Source: Planctomycetia bacterium (GTDB taxonomy: Bacteria > Planctomycetota > Planctomycetia > Pirellulales > JALHLM01). Taken from it: a stretch of DNA of 44,487 nt. The notes below the pieces were generated by a model. It did no database searches, was not told the origin of the DNA, and saw nothing but the letters and a program-made list of their open reading frames with translations. Shown here piece by piece: positions 32,242-41,326 of this stretch. Numbering within the stretch: the first letter of the stretch is position 1; the number at the start of each line of letters is the position of its first letter. The stretch lies in NCBI GenBank assembly GCA_034440135.1, contig JAWXBP010000054.1, positions 1 through 44,487 of the forward strand, in the 5' to 3' direction. The translations under genes were made by a program, and so were the position numbers.

Positions 32242-35200
32242 CTATCGCACGAAGCTCGGCATGAGGCGATTGATTCGCTCCAACAAGCCGGGCTTTGGTG
32301 GCACCGGCGGCGGCGTGTTCTGCGGGCGCGGCGGGCGTTCCGCCAGATTCACGTCCGAGCGCGACGGCATTGGTGCGCAACGCTCAATGAATTGCGGCCA
32401 GTAGCCTTCCATGAGCGTCTGGCAATCGCGCAGTTGTCCTTTATCCAGACGATCGCTGGCGAGTTGCAGAATCTTCGCCAACTCGGCCATCTCCGCTGGC
32501 CGGAAGCCGGCGGCGACCAGGCTCACGTCGTCCACCCAAACTTGCCCCGCGCCGAGCATCTCGAATCGCACGCGAATGGCCTCCACGCCCTCGGGCGGCA
32601 GGTCAGTGAACTCAAATTGCCGCTCGATCCAAGTATCCGAAATCGTTCCGCAACCCATGCGGCGTTCGAATGGTTCTCCATTCAACAATCCTTCTACGAC
32701 GACCTGCAGCGGCGCTTCGCGGTTCGCATCCGCCGCGCGCAACCATGCGCGGACTTGCAAACGACCGAGTTGCGGCGACGCAAATGTCGGACTGATGAGC
32801 GACGTGACGTCTCCATCGCTTGTCAGCCGTACAGACAGTTTTCCGGCATGCGGTTGTTGCGGATCCAACGCGACCGATTGCTTCGATCCTGCCACGAACC
32901 AATCGGGAATGGTCACGACGTCATCGGTTGCAGCTTCGAAGTCCGCGTTCGCCAGCGGCGGCATCGTCTCTGCATTTCGCAGCAATTTGGCGCGCGTCCA
33001 AACGTCGTTCACGCGCCGCGCGAGCTCGTCCGTCGCTTGCTTCGTGACCGTGGACGTAATATTCGTCACAGCCACTTGCGGCGAGTTCATCCGCACTGCG
33101 ACGAGGTCGTAGGCCGCCAATTCTACCGTCCACATCCTCGCGTTCCCGGTTCCGCGTGCCACTGGCAGCGTTCCGCGCGCGGCGAGGCCTTCCAAAGCAA
33201 CCGCTGGCGGCAGCTGTAACGCCACGTTGGCCGTGACCGGCCACGGCGAGTCATTGACCAGATATAAGTACGTCGATTGCCCTGCGCGATGTGTGCGTCC
33301 GATGATCGGCTGCGTAGCGCCAGGCACGGTCACGAAACGCGCCGCCGGCAAGTTGCGATAGGCGTCGATCACGTCTCGCAGTGCGTCTTCATCACCTGTC
33401 GGAGGCGTCCATCCGCCGTCCACGATGACTTCCGCGTCTAGCCCTGCCAATGCATGCACGAAGCGGCGACGATTCTCCGCGCCAACAGGCGTGGGCTGAG
33501 AAATGAGCCAGCAGTAAGTCGACTTGAACGGACTCTGCCGCTCGAAATCGTGGACCCGCATCGTGCGCGGTTCGTGATAGAAGATCGCGCCCGTGGCAGA
33601 CAATCGTTCCAGGCGGCGATCGATATCGACTGCCTGATTCATTTCCAGGTTGATCGCTCCCTCGGAGAGCGAATCCGCGGCCTCGAGCCGTGTAGGGCGC
33701 AACAGCAGCGGCAATTGGGCGCCAAGATAATGCTCGGGCGCGATCCCGGCTCGCAACCAGAGTTGCTCCAGACTCAGACTGCGCGACAGGCTCGGCTGTA
33801 AGTCTTGTTCCCAATGGCTGTGTTCCAGCAAGTGCGCCCCGGTCAAGAATACCCGGGCCGACGGTTTCACCTGCAGGACCGCCTGCTGCATTTCGCGATG
33901 CAGCGACGCTAGCCGTTCCGCGCGCCATTTCAACCAGGCTTCGCGATGCTTTCCCAACAATAGCGTCGTCGCTGCGGCAGTGTCCTGCGTAGGAATCGCG
34001 AAGCCAGTGTCGCGCGCGAACGCCGCGACCGTCACTTCGTCCATTCCCCATTCAGGGCCGGGCAATTGCGCATATCCATGCGCCGAGAGTTGGACCGCCA
34101 GGCCGGCGAACGACGGATGATGCCCATACCTGCCGGTGAGTTCGCTCACGACGGCCAGCATCGCCTGTTGCACGCGCGGATCGATCGCGTTGTAGTATGG
34201 CTCCTGGCCGCGAAAAGATGGCTCGACCTCGCTCCACGTTTTTCCCTCGGCGTTGACCCACTCCAAGCCAACGGCGGACGTCCCTCCGGCGCGCTTCAGC
34301 GCTTCCAAGCTGGCCAACGGAGCGCCGAAATCCAACTGCGGCGCGAATTGAATCCCTTCTCGATCGCACAATCGAAACAGCAACTCCAGCACGTCCTTGC
34401 GAATCGGATCCTGTGCTGTGGCAAAGAACGCCCCGTTGTCGTAGCGCGGCGTCGACTCGATCGTCAGACTCGGATACAGCGCGCAGCCGTCGCTCCAGGC
34501 CGGAGCAATCAGGCCGTTCCGGCCAGTCTGGCGCAAGTGATCGACCAATCGCGTGGCGCCGTCGTAGAACGTTCGCCAGTCTTTGAGCGAGCGTCCGCTG
34601 GTGGAATCGAGTGCTTCGGACGCGCCGAAATGCTCCGGCCACAGCGGTCGATCGTAGTACGCCGCGATCATTCGTTCCGGCGCTGCTGGGCTGCCGCGCG
34701 GCGCGCTCGGCAACCGTCCGCTGTGTTCGCTCAGACGGATTTTTCCATACACGGCGGACCGCGCGCCGCTTTGATTGGTCATCAATACCAGCGGAGTCTT
34801 GGTGCGCGGCCAGAAAATCAAGCGGTGCTTCACCGTGCCCGGCGCGGCGTCGCGAGCTTCGTCGCCCAGATAGACGCCGGAGTCGAGTCCCACCGGTGCG
34901 ACCGCTCCCGCCGCATTCGGCTCGATCACGCTGATGCCGAGCTGTTGCGGCACGTTGCTCGGAAACTCTACTTCCAGCACATGCGGCTGGCCAGGGTGTT
35001 TCACCGGCAACAAGTAGGCTTCCCAACTGATCTCGCGCGGCGCGTCGTTCGCCGCGAGCTCGACGAACGCTCCGGTTTCGAGTCGCACAACACGCAAGTC
35101 GCCGCTGCCCATTGGGCCTTTGCGAATTCCCGGAATCAGCGGCACCGTCGTGAGCCGTTCCCACCAGCGAGCCGCCGTCGGATCGATTTCTTCCAGCGGC

Positions 35201-36075
35201 GTGGGCGGGGCGGTCGCTTCTTGCGCCGGCGCCGCCCCGGGATCAATGACGACGAGTTGCACACGGCGCTCCGCCACCGTTTGCTTCAGACCAAGCCGTT
35301 GCAAGCTGCGCCGCCGCGCGGTGATGACCACGTCATACACGCCTTCCGTGTCCGGCAATTGCAGGTCAAAGTCCAGGCTCTCTCCTGCAACGCCACGCGC
35401 CGGCGAATTCCATTCCTGTTCGTTCCGCCAGAGCGCGCCGTCCGCCCGCGCGGGCCTCAGTTCGCATACGACTTCGACCCGCGTATCCGCGGAGATTCCT
35501 AACTCATGCGGCCTGACGCGGAGCGCCAAGGACTCGCCGGGGCCGCACACCAGTTGATCGCGATCCAACTCTACGCGCAGTTGATCGCCCGGCGCGCGCC
35601 GCGCGACGAGTCGATTGTCCTGTTCATCGAGCTCCAGCGTGACGGTTTCCGCTACCAAATCCGCCACAGGAATGGACAGTGACTCGCCCGCGGCTCCGTC
35701 GGGCGCGTTCAATTGCACCAACAATTGCGCGTCGTCCGGAGCAGTGACCGTGACGTCGACTCCCTCATAGCGGCGCGGACTGCGTCCGGCGACTTGCAAC
35801 GCGCCGTCTTCAATCCACATCGAGCCGGACTCGTCCGCTTCGATCCCTAATGGAACCGGCGCGGATAATTCGCCGGAGCTGAGCGAGATGACGCCTTGCC
35901 AGCGCGTCGCGGCGCCATCGCCCCAGGCCAGTCGTACGCGCAGTTCCAAGTCCGCGGCGGAAGCGTTGGCGCCGAGCAGGCACCAGACGGCGCACGCCCA
36001 CCATCCTCCCTGAAGCGTCCAGCGCAGCGGGAGCCGATCCGAAAGCGATGTACGCGGACGTCCTTGTCCGGTCAT
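32242..36075 (-). CDS. Very large exported protein with glycoside-hydrolase-like barrel
   Basis: From ATG 36075 it has 1277 residues; ATG 36132 would add 19 and begin only a few bases after the predicted transcript start. A signal peptide (LQGGWWACAVWCLLGANASA) is followed by about 390 residues of beta-rich modules. A central barrel-like region (about 460-800) has ERMIAAYYDRPLWPEHFG, GLIAPAWSDGCALYPSL, IQFAPQLDFGAPLASLEALK and HPSFAGLAVQLSAHGY, similar in style to GH10/GHL-type enzymes. Near the C-terminus, NADFEAATDDVVTIPDWF to VWVDDVSLV looks like a carbohydrate-binding jelly roll. Catalytic residues cannot be assigned, so enzyme activity is uncertain. Confidence 0.68.
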   Translation of the reverse strand: MTGQGRPRTSLSDRLPLRWTLQGGWWACAVWCLLGANASAADLELRVRLAWGDGAATRWQGVISLSSGELSAPVPLGIEADESGSMWIEDGALQVAGRSPRRYEGVDVTVTAPDDAQLLVQLNAPDGAAGESLSIPVADLVAETVTLELDEQDNRLVARRAPGDQLRVELDRDQLVCGPGESLALRVRPHELGISADTRVEVVCELRPARADGALWRNEQEWNSPARGVAGESLDFDLQLPDTEGVYDVVITARRRSLQRLGLKQTVAERRVQLVVIDPGAAPAQEATAPPTPLEEIDPTAARWWERLTTVPLIPGIRKGPMGSGDLRVVRLETGAFVELAANDAPREISWEAYLLPVKHPGQPHVLEVEFPSNVPQQLGISVIEPNAAGAVAPVGLDSGVYLGDEARDAAPGTVKHRLIFWPRTKTPLVLMTNQSGARSAVYGKIRLSEHSGRLPSAPRGSPAAPERMIAAYYDRPLWPEHFGASEALDSTSGRSLKDWRTFYDGATRLVDHLRQTGRNGLIAPAWSDGCALYPSLTIESTPRYDNGAFFATAQDPIRKDVLELLFRLCDREGIQFAPQLDFGAPLASLEALKRAGGTSAVGLEWVNAEGKTWSEVEPSFRGQEPYYNAIDPRVQQAMLAVVSELTGRYGHHPSFAGLAVQLSAHGYAQLPGPEWGMDEVTVAAFARDTGFAIPTQDTAAATTLLLGKHREAWLKWRAERLASLHREMQQAVLQVKPSARVFLTGAHLLEHSHWEQDLQPSLSRSLSLEQLWLRAGIAPEHYLGAQLPLLLRPTRLEAADSLSEGAINLEMNQAVDIDRRLERLSATGAIFYHEPRTMRVHDFERQSPFKSTYCWLISQPTPVGAENRRRFVHALAGLDAEVIVDGGWTPPTGDEDALRDVIDAYRNLPAARFVTVPGATQPIIGRTHRAGQSTYLYLVNDSPWPVTANVALQLPPAVALEGLAARGTLPVARGTGNARMWTVELAAYDLVAVRMNSPQVAVTNITSTVTKQATDELARRVNDVWTRAKLLRNAETMPPLANADFEAATDDVVTIPDWFVAGSKQSVALDPQQPHAGKLSVRLTSDGDVTSLISPTFASPQLGRLQVRAWLRAADANREAPLQVVVEGLLNGEPFERRMGCGTISDTWIERQFEFTDLPPEGVEAIRVRFEMLGAGQVWVDDVSLVAAGFRPAEMAELAKILQLASDRLDKGQLRDCQTLMEGYWPQFIERCAPMPSRSDVNLAERPPRPQNTPPPVPPKPGLLERINRLMPSFVR

Positions 36076-36142
36076 CCTGCCCAGCAATTCGATGGGGTTG
36101 GCCGTAAAACGCGCTGGGAACTCATTTCCCAAGAGCGGCCGG

Positions 36143-36148
36143 ATTATA
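36143..36148 (-). promoter_or_regulatory. -10 hexamer of the large exported protein gene
   Basis: A perfect TATAAT reads leftward at 36148-36143, flanked by GG and CC. The -35 region is weak. A start near 36136 would leave about 60 bases of leader before ATG 36075. Confidence 0.4.
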
Positions 36149-36201
36149 TCCCTATCGCCGCTCAGAGCCTACATCGCTCCCTCGCTCCAAAACCTGCGGG
36201 A

Positions 36202-36216
36202 GGCGTCTCCGACGCC
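36202..36216 (-). terminator. Hairpin downstream of dnaB
   Basis: GGCGTC (36202-36207) and GACGCC (36211-36216) form a 6-base stem about 55 bases past the dnaB stop. The T-run is poor. It may instead be one of the dispersed GGCGTCGGAGACGCC palindromes I recall from planctomycetes. Confidence 0.35.
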
Positions 36217-36269
36217 GATTTAACGTTCACAAACCTAGCCGCGTCCAATGCGCCACCTAAGAAGACTGC

Positions 36270-37679
36270 CTAAAACTCCCCAAGCCCGTAGTCTTCGCGG
36301 GCAAGGTTCTCGAACCTCGTGTAGTCCTGCAACCAGGCCAGCTTGATATCGCCGATGGGGCCGTTGCGCTGCTTGGCGATGATGATCTGGGCCTCGCCCG
36401 CGAGCCGCGCTTTATCTTCTTCGTTGGTGGCGTAGTACTCCTCGCGGTGGACGAACATCACCACGTCGGCGTCCTGCTCGATGGCCCCGGACTCGCGCAA
36501 GTGACTGAGCCGTGGGATATTCTCTTTCGAGGATTCCGTTTGCCGGTTTAATTGTGCCAAGCAGAGTACCGGAATCGACAGCTCCCGCGCCAATCCCTTC
36601 AATCGCCGCGCGATCTTTGCCACCTGCTCCTGCCGCGGGTCTTTGGGGTTATCCGGCTCGATCAATTGCAAGTAATCGATCACCACGAGCCCCAGCTTCT
36701 CGCGCCGTTTGAGCCGCCGGGCCGTGGCCGCGATTTCGGTCATCGTGCGATTGGGAGCGTCGTCGATGAACAACGGCATCTTGCTCATCTCGGCGAAGGT
36801 CTCGACCAGTTTTCGCCGATCGCCAGGCGAAATGAAGCCGTTACGCAATTTGTGGCCGTTGATGCGCCCCCGCGCGCAGAGCATGCGTTCCGCGAGCTCC
36901 AGGCGCGACATTTCCAAACTAACCACGAGCGTGGCCAGGCCTTCGCGCGCGACGTTGTCCGCGATGTTCGTCGCCAGCGCCGTTTTGCCCATACTCGGTC
37001 GCGCGGCGAGGATCACCAACTCCGAGTTATGCAGCCCGCCGGTCTGCTGATCGAGGTCCCCGTAACCCGTGGAGATGCCGCCGATGCCAGCGCCGCGTTC
37101 CAGCCGCGCGTCGATCCGATCGAGCGCCGCGTGCAGCACGTCCGCCATGGGCGTGGCCTCGCCGCCGCCGCCGCCGCGCTCCAGGATGCCGAAGATCTTC
37201 TCTTCCGCACGGCTGAGCATCTGTCGCCCTTCGATCGATTCGTCGAAGGCGTCGCGAAGGATTTCCGTGCTGGCATGAATCAGCGAGCGCAGAGTTGCTT
37301 TGTCGCGGACGATCTGCGCGTAGTAGACCGCGTTCGCCGCGTGCGGCACCGACTCGGCGACTTCCATCAAGTAAGCGACGCCGCCGATGAAATCGAGATC
37401 GCCGCTCTTGCGCAACCGTTCGTGCAGCAGCGTGCTGTCGATCCGCAGCCCGTCGTTGTGCATGCCGAGCACGTGCTCGAACAGCTTGCGATTGGCGTCG
37501 GAGTAGAAATCCTCCGGCCGCACGACGAGCGACACTTCGTCGCACATGTCGGGATCATAGAGAATGCTCCCGATCGCGCCGCGTTCCGCCTCGAGATTCT
37601 GCGGCGGCAGCCGGTCCAGCACGTCGGATCCATTGCGCCGCGTGGAAGTTACTTCGTCAACTCGCTGAAATGCGGCCAT
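36270..37679 (-). CDS. dnaB: Replicative DNA helicase DnaB
   Basis: The 469-residue product is the hexameric helicase that unwinds the replication fork. The N-terminal domain (LPPQNLEAERGAIGSILYDP, FYSDANRKLFEHV) is followed by a linker and the RecA-like motor: Walker A ARPSMGKT at about 226-233, LVVSLEMSRLELAERMLC, and IDYLQLIEP for Walker B. LCLAQLNRQTE and RLSHLRESGAIEQDADVVMF follow. A poly-Gly stretch in the linker (ERGGGGGEA) is unusual but within normal variation. No intein is present. It lies after rplI, the common bacterial order, but a terminator sits between them, so it likely has its own promoter. Confidence 0.97.
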   Translation of the reverse strand: MAAFQRVDEVTSTRRNGSDVLDRLPPQNLEAERGAIGSILYDPDMCDEVSLVVRPEDFYSDANRKLFEHVLGMHNDGLRIDSTLLHERLRKSGDLDFIGGVAYLMEVAESVPHAANAVYYAQIVRDKATLRSLIHASTEILRDAFDESIEGRQMLSRAEEKIFGILERGGGGGEATPMADVLHAALDRIDARLERGAGIGGISTGYGDLDQQTGGLHNSELVILAARPSMGKTALATNIADNVAREGLATLVVSLEMSRLELAERMLCARGRINGHKLRNGFISPGDRRKLVETFAEMSKMPLFIDDAPNRTMTEIAATARRLKRREKLGLVVIDYLQLIEPDNPKDPRQEQVAKIARRLKGLARELSIPVLCLAQLNRQTESSKENIPRLSHLRESGAIEQDADVVMFVHREEYYATNEEDKARLAGEAQIIIAKQRNGPIGDIKLAWLQDYTRFENLAREDYGLGEF

Positions 37680-37783
37680 CCGTGAGTTCCTTTTCCGTCA
37701 ACCTAATCGGGCCCGGCATCTTAACGCAACCGGCAACGGACACAACCAGCCGCTTGGGGATGGTGATGGGAATGACGAATTTC

Positions 37784-37819
37784 CAAATCTGAATGTCGAA
37801 TCAAATCTGAATGTCGAAT
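37784..37819. repeat. Perfect 18-base tandem duplication
   Basis: CAAATCTGAATGTCGAAT occurs at 37784-37801 and again at 37802-37819 in the gap between rplI and dnaB. The sequence is AT-richer than its surroundings. Confidence 0.8.
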
Positions 37820-37861
37820 GACTGAATGGCCTCAGCGGTGAAAAACCGGAATCAGCGCAGC

Positions 37862-37897
37862 AAAAACGCGGCGCGATTCTAGGTGAACCGCGCCGCG
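37862..37897 (-). terminator. Intrinsic terminator after rplI
   Basis: Read leftward, CGCGGCGCG (37897-37889) pairs with CGCGCCGCG (37875-37867), 9 perfect pairs, followed by five T bases (37866-37862). It ends the rplY-rplI transcript 40 bases beyond the rplI stop. Confidence 0.8.
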
Positions 37898-37936
37898 CTG
37901 TTTGGAAATACTGCGTGAATAACCTGTCGAATTCGC

Positions 37937-38512
37937 TTAGCCGGCCGTGGGTTCAGTCTTCACCGGCGGCGGCGTGGCTTCTTCGTCGCGCACGGTGGGT
38001 ACGACCCAGACCTTGAGCTCGGCTTCGATTTCCTGGCCCAAGTGAATGTTGACCGTGTAGAGTCCCAATTCCTTGAGCGGTCCGCGCAGCTTGACCTGAT
38101 CGCTGGTGATCGTGATGTCCTGGGCCTTGAGGGCGCGGATGATCTCCGACGAACCGACGGAGCCGTAGAGGTGGCCTTCGTCGTTGGCGTTGGCTTCGAT
38201 CGTGATGCTCTGATGGCTCAAAGCGTCCGCTTGAGCTTGCAGTCCGGCCAGCCGGGAGCGTTGGATGTCCTGGAGCTTGGCCTTGTGCTTCTCGACCATC
38301 CGCTTGTGGTGCGGCGTGGCGATCGTGGCCAATCCCTGCGGCATCAGGAAGTTGTTGGCGTAGCCCGCTTTCACGTGGACCACGTCCCCCTGCTTGCCGA
38401 GGTGATCCACAGACTGGATCAGCAACAGCTCGATATCGCCGTTTTCCGCTTTGGGCAGCCGCTTGGAAATCGTCAATCCGCGCCGGCGACGTTTGAGTTC
38501 AGAGTTTGCCAT
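37937..38512 (-). CDS. rplI: Ribosomal protein bL9
   Basis: bL9 binds domain V of 23S rRNA at the base of the L1 stalk. The canonical N-terminal domain starts only at about residue 27 (IELLLIQSVDHLGKQGDVVHVKAGYANNFLMPQGLATIA), so the protein has an extra basic N-terminal extension (MANSELKRRRRGLTISKRLP). The long helix (HHKRMVEKHKAKLQDIQRSR) and C-terminal domain (SVGSSEIIRAL, VNIHLGQEIEAELKVWVVP) follow, ending in a Pro/Thr-rich tail. No alternative start exists at the usual position. It lies 62 bases after ssb, where rpsR is often found but is absent. Confidence 0.94.
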   Translation of the reverse strand: MANSELKRRRRGLTISKRLPKAENGDIELLLIQSVDHLGKQGDVVHVKAGYANNFLMPQGLATIATPHHKRMVEKHKAKLQDIQRSRLAGLQAQADALSHQSITIEANANDEGHLYGSVGSSEIIRALKAQDITITSDQVKLRGPLKELGLYTVNIHLGQEIEAELKVWVVPTVRDEEATPPPVKTEPTAG

Positions 38513-38574
38513 GTCGTGCTACTTCGATTTCTGGTGATTCGTGGTTTGCTTCCGTGTCAACTTGTCTCGCGGCA

Positions 38575-39099
38575 TTAGAACGGGATGTCGTCTCCGCCCC
38601 CGCCACTTGAGCCGCCGCCGCCACCTGATCCGCCGCCGCTGCTCGAGCGGCCGCCGAACTCCTCCGCTCCGGAGGAGTATTCTGATTCGTCAAATTGTGG
38701 CGCCGATCGTCCACCGCCTCCGCCGCGACTACTGCTTCCGCTACCGCCTCCTCCACCACCGCCGCCTCCGCGGCCGCCGAGCAGACGCATGTTTTCGCCT
38801 ACAACCCGCAGCTTAGATCGCTTGTCGCCTTCCTTAGTCTCCCAGGAATCGAGCTTCAAGCGGCCTTCAATCAGCACCGGCGCTCCCTTGGAGAGGTACT
38901 CGCTGGCGATCTCCGCCGTGCGTCCCCACAGGGTCACGTCGACAAACGTGGTTTCCTCGACCCATTCCCCTTTGGCGTTCTTGCGCTTGTCGTTGACCGC
39001 GAGCCCCAGTTCCGTCACCGCCAACTGGGACTGCGTGTATTTCAACTCGATATCGCGCGTCACATTCCCCATCAGGATGACGCGGTTAAAGCTCGCCAT
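38575..39099 (-). CDS. ssb: Single-stranded DNA-binding protein
   Basis: SSB coats single-stranded DNA in replication and repair. From ATG 39099 the 174-residue product has the OB-fold ([58 protein letters not shown]) and [18 protein letters not shown] very Gly/Ser-rich linker leads to the acidic tip DDIPF, the site that recruits partner proteins. The frame opens upstream to 39132 but the conserved start is at 39099. It sits between rpsF and rplI. Confidence 0.96.
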   Translation of the reverse strand: MASFNRVILMGNVTRDIELKYTQSQLAVTELGLAVNDKRKNAKGEWVEETTFVDVTLWGRTAEIASEYLSKGAPVLIEGRLKLDSWETKEGDKRSKLRVVGENMRLLGGRGGGGGGGGGSGSSSRGGGGGRSAPQFDESEYSSGAEEFGGRSSSGGGSGGGGGSSGGGGDDIPF

Positions 39100-39182
39100 A
39101 GGTTCATTTCCGGGTTGGGCCAACGCACGCACGGTCAGCGTGAAGTATTAACGCGCTCGCTGAGCCGCAGGCAGGGGGCAAA

Positions 39183-39605
39183 CTAGGCTTCGATCGCAGC
39201 GGCAAGTTCTTCGTCGATCACAGGCACGGCTTCGACTTTCACTTCCGGCGGCGCGGGCGGCTTGGCCGCCTGCGGGCCGGCAATGGCATGGCTGATCAAC
39301 GCGTCCGAGATCCGGGCGTCGATCTTGATGACCAGGTTGCGCAGGATGTTGTCATTCAACTGGCATTCCCGATTCACCGCCGCGACCTGCTTGGGGTCGA
39401 GCTTGAAATAGGTCAGCCAGTAGGTTCCCTTGCGCTGCCCGTTGATCGGATACGCCAGGCGGCGTTCCTCCCACAACCGGCTGACGAGAATCTCGCCACC
39501 GCACTTGGTGATGATCGCCGTGATCTGGTTCGCCACGCCCCCCGCATCGCGGGAATAGCGGTTCGCATCCAGAATGAACATGCCTTCGTAAACGTTGGTA
39601 GACAA
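39183..39605 (-). CDS. rpsF: Ribosomal protein bS6
   Basis: bS6 binds 16S rRNA with bS18. The 140-residue product begins at TTG 39605 with a GAGGAG site about 9 bases upstream. VYEGMFILDANRYSRD, GGEILVSRLWEERRLAYPI and GTYWLTYFKLDPKQVAAVNR are family blocks; DNILRNLVIKIDARI follows. The C-terminal extension is Pro/Glu/Ala-rich (KPPAPPEVKVEAVPVIDEEL), longer than in enterobacteria. Its partner gene rpsR is not in this cluster. Confidence 0.95.
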   Translation of the reverse strand: MSTNVYEGMFILDANRYSRDAGGVANQITAIITKCGGEILVSRLWEERRLAYPINGQRKGTYWLTYFKLDPKQVAAVNRECQLNDNILRNLVIKIDARISDALISHAIAGPQAAKPPAPPEVKVEAVPVIDEELAAAIEA

Positions 39606-39632
39606 GCGACTTCGCTCCTCGACAAGCCCGAG

Positions 39633-40199
39633 TTATTTCGTTGAATTGAATTGATTCATACACGCCGCGATGCCCGCGGTCGCCCAACATTCCACCGCAT
39701 CGACCGTCCGGGCCACCGCGATGCCCACTTCCGTCTGCTCGTCCTTAGTGAACTTGCTGAGCACGAAATCGCGGCCTTCCCACTGCTCGGGCGGCTCGCC
39801 GATCCCAATCCTCAGCCTGGGAAACGTCTCCGTTCCCAAACAGCGGATGATGTCTTGCAGTCCCTTTTGACCGCCCGCCGACCCGCCTGCTCGCACTCGC
39901 AACTTGCCCAGCGGCAAGTTGAAGTCATCGCACACGATCAACAGCTCGGTGTTCTCCAACTTGTAAAAGTCTCGCGCCTTCAGCACGCTGGCGCCGCTCA
40001 GGTTCATGAACGTCTGCGGGCAAATCAGCAGCAGTCGTTCGGAACCCGTCGTCGCTTCCACCACTTCGGCCTGAAAATCGGTTCGCGGCCGGCCCGTGGC
40101 GAATTTGCGAGCTAACGCGTAAATCACCTCGAAGCCGATATTGTGCCGCGTGCCCTCGTACTTGCGGCCCGGATTGCCCAAGCCCACGACCAACTTCAT
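39633..40199 (-). CDS. pth: Peptidyl-tRNA hydrolase
   Basis: Pth releases peptidyl-tRNAs that fall off the ribosome. The 188-residue product begins MKLVVGLGNPGRKYEGTRHNIG, which includes the conserved Asn and His20-equivalent. TFMNLSG and IVCDDFNLPLGKLR (catalytic Asp) follow. The loop GGSAGGQKGLQDII differs from the usual GGHNGLKDI: the His-Asn pair is Gln-Lys here, so the Asn114-equivalent is replaced. All else is normal. The gene is 30 bases after rplY and 27 before rpsF. Confidence 0.95.
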   Translation of the reverse strand: MKLVVGLGNPGRKYEGTRHNIGFEVIYALARKFATGRPRTDFQAEVVEATTGSERLLLICPQTFMNLSGASVLKARDFYKLENTELLIVCDDFNLPLGKLRVRAGGSAGGQKGLQDIIRCLGTETFPRLRIGIGEPPEQWEGRDFVLSKFTKDEQTEVGIAVARTVDAVECWATAGIAACMNQFNSTK

Positions 40200-40229
40200 G
40201 CGGCAACCCTCGACCTCGTTCCGGGGTGA

Positions 40230-40856
40230 CTATTTCTCGTCGTCTCCTTCTTCCTTCGCCGCGCGACCGATGATTTCCGGCTCGACCGAACCCGCTCCAC
40301 CGGCTTCATCCGCCGAATCGATCGGCGTATGGCAGGTTACCACCACCAGGTCCGCGTCGTCCAGAATCTTCACCTGATCCGGCGGCACGATGTCGCCGAT
40401 CGTCAACGAGGTATTCAATTGCAAATCGGCGATCCGAACCACGATCTTTTCGGGGATCGCGCTGGCCGGGCACTCGATGTGGACTTCGTGAATGGGTTGT
40501 TCGACGATGCCGCCGTTCTTCACGCCGACGGCGTCGCCGCGGAGTTCGACGGGCACGGTCACATGGACTTTCTCATGCTCCGAAACGCGGGCGAAGTCGA
40601 CGTGCAAGACGTGCTTGCCGTAGACATCCCACTGCAGCTCGCGGATGAGCGCCTTCTCGGTCACTTCGCCGCGCAGCTCGACCAGCTTGCCGCCGTGCTT
40701 GAGCACCGGCGTCAGCTCCGTGCTGGAGACCGAAAGTGTCACGTTGGCTTCTTTGTGACCGTAGAGGACTGCCGGCACGACGCCAGTCGCCCGCAACCGC
40801 CGGGTGGCTTTCTTGCCTTGCGTTTCCCGCTTCTTCACGTTCAATACGTCGCTCAT
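40230..40856 (-). CDS. rplY: Ribosomal protein bL25, Ctc/TL5 type
   Basis: bL25 binds 5S rRNA. The 208-residue product from ATG 40856, with AGGAAG just upstream, is the long Ctc form with two domains: the 5S-binding barrel (VLNVKKRETQGKKATRRLRA, VPAVLYGHKE, RELQWDVYGKHVLHVDFARV) and a C-terminal beta domain (VTVPVELRGDAVGVKNGG, IVEQPIHEVHIECPASAIPEKI). The tail is acidic. The frame is open upstream to 41129 but without coding character. It is the first gene of the cluster; prs and ispE, which often precede it, are absent. Confidence 0.94.
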   Translation of the reverse strand: MSDVLNVKKRETQGKKATRRLRATGVVPAVLYGHKEANVTLSVSSTELTPVLKHGGKLVELRGEVTEKALIRELQWDVYGKHVLHVDFARVSEHEKVHVTVPVELRGDAVGVKNGGIVEQPIHEVHIECPASAIPEKIVVRIADLQLNTSLTIGDIVPPDQVKILDDADLVVVTCHTPIDSADEAGGAGSVEPEIIGRAAKEEGDDEK

Positions 40857-41326
40857 CACACTTCCTGCGCGTGCTTTAGGAACCGATTCACACGGTGATT
40901 TGAGTCCGCTGGCCAACGAGGGCCGGCGTTCGGCCAGGCATCGCGGCGCAACGAGGTTGCTGCGATACGCGGCGTGAAACTTCGCTGGACTGCGTCCTAC
41001 GAAGCCACCTTCGCCCGGCGGCGAATCAAGCCATTCTCCACAAATCCCCCGCCTCTGCAACCCCGCACCGAGACGTTTTCCGTCGTTCCGGGATGAGCTT
41101 AAAACCCGTGCCATCCGCAGATTGGGCACGCTTCAATCCGGGCGGGCGTCGGCGACGCGACGGACAGCGCGGTTTTACCGCTGGTAATGATTTCCAGCCT
41201 TGGTTTCCCAATTTTCCCGCCCCCCAGCCGCGCGTGGCGAATCGGCAACCTACCTTTGCGCAACGCCGCCACACCGGAGATTGGCTCCCCGGCGTTTGCC
41301 TCCCCGCCTTCCACAAGGGTCGAATC
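40857..41326. other. Divergent intergenic region before rplY and the hypothetical gene
   Basis: About 470 bases with open but low-quality frames in both directions. It should contain the promoter of the rplY cluster and that of the rightward gene. I see no clear hexamer pair, riboswitch or ribosomal-protein leader. Confidence 0.35.

Noticed and set aside
34066-35502. Plus-strand frame of 478 codons opposite the large exported protein
   Set aside because: Shadow frame with no start signal or domains.
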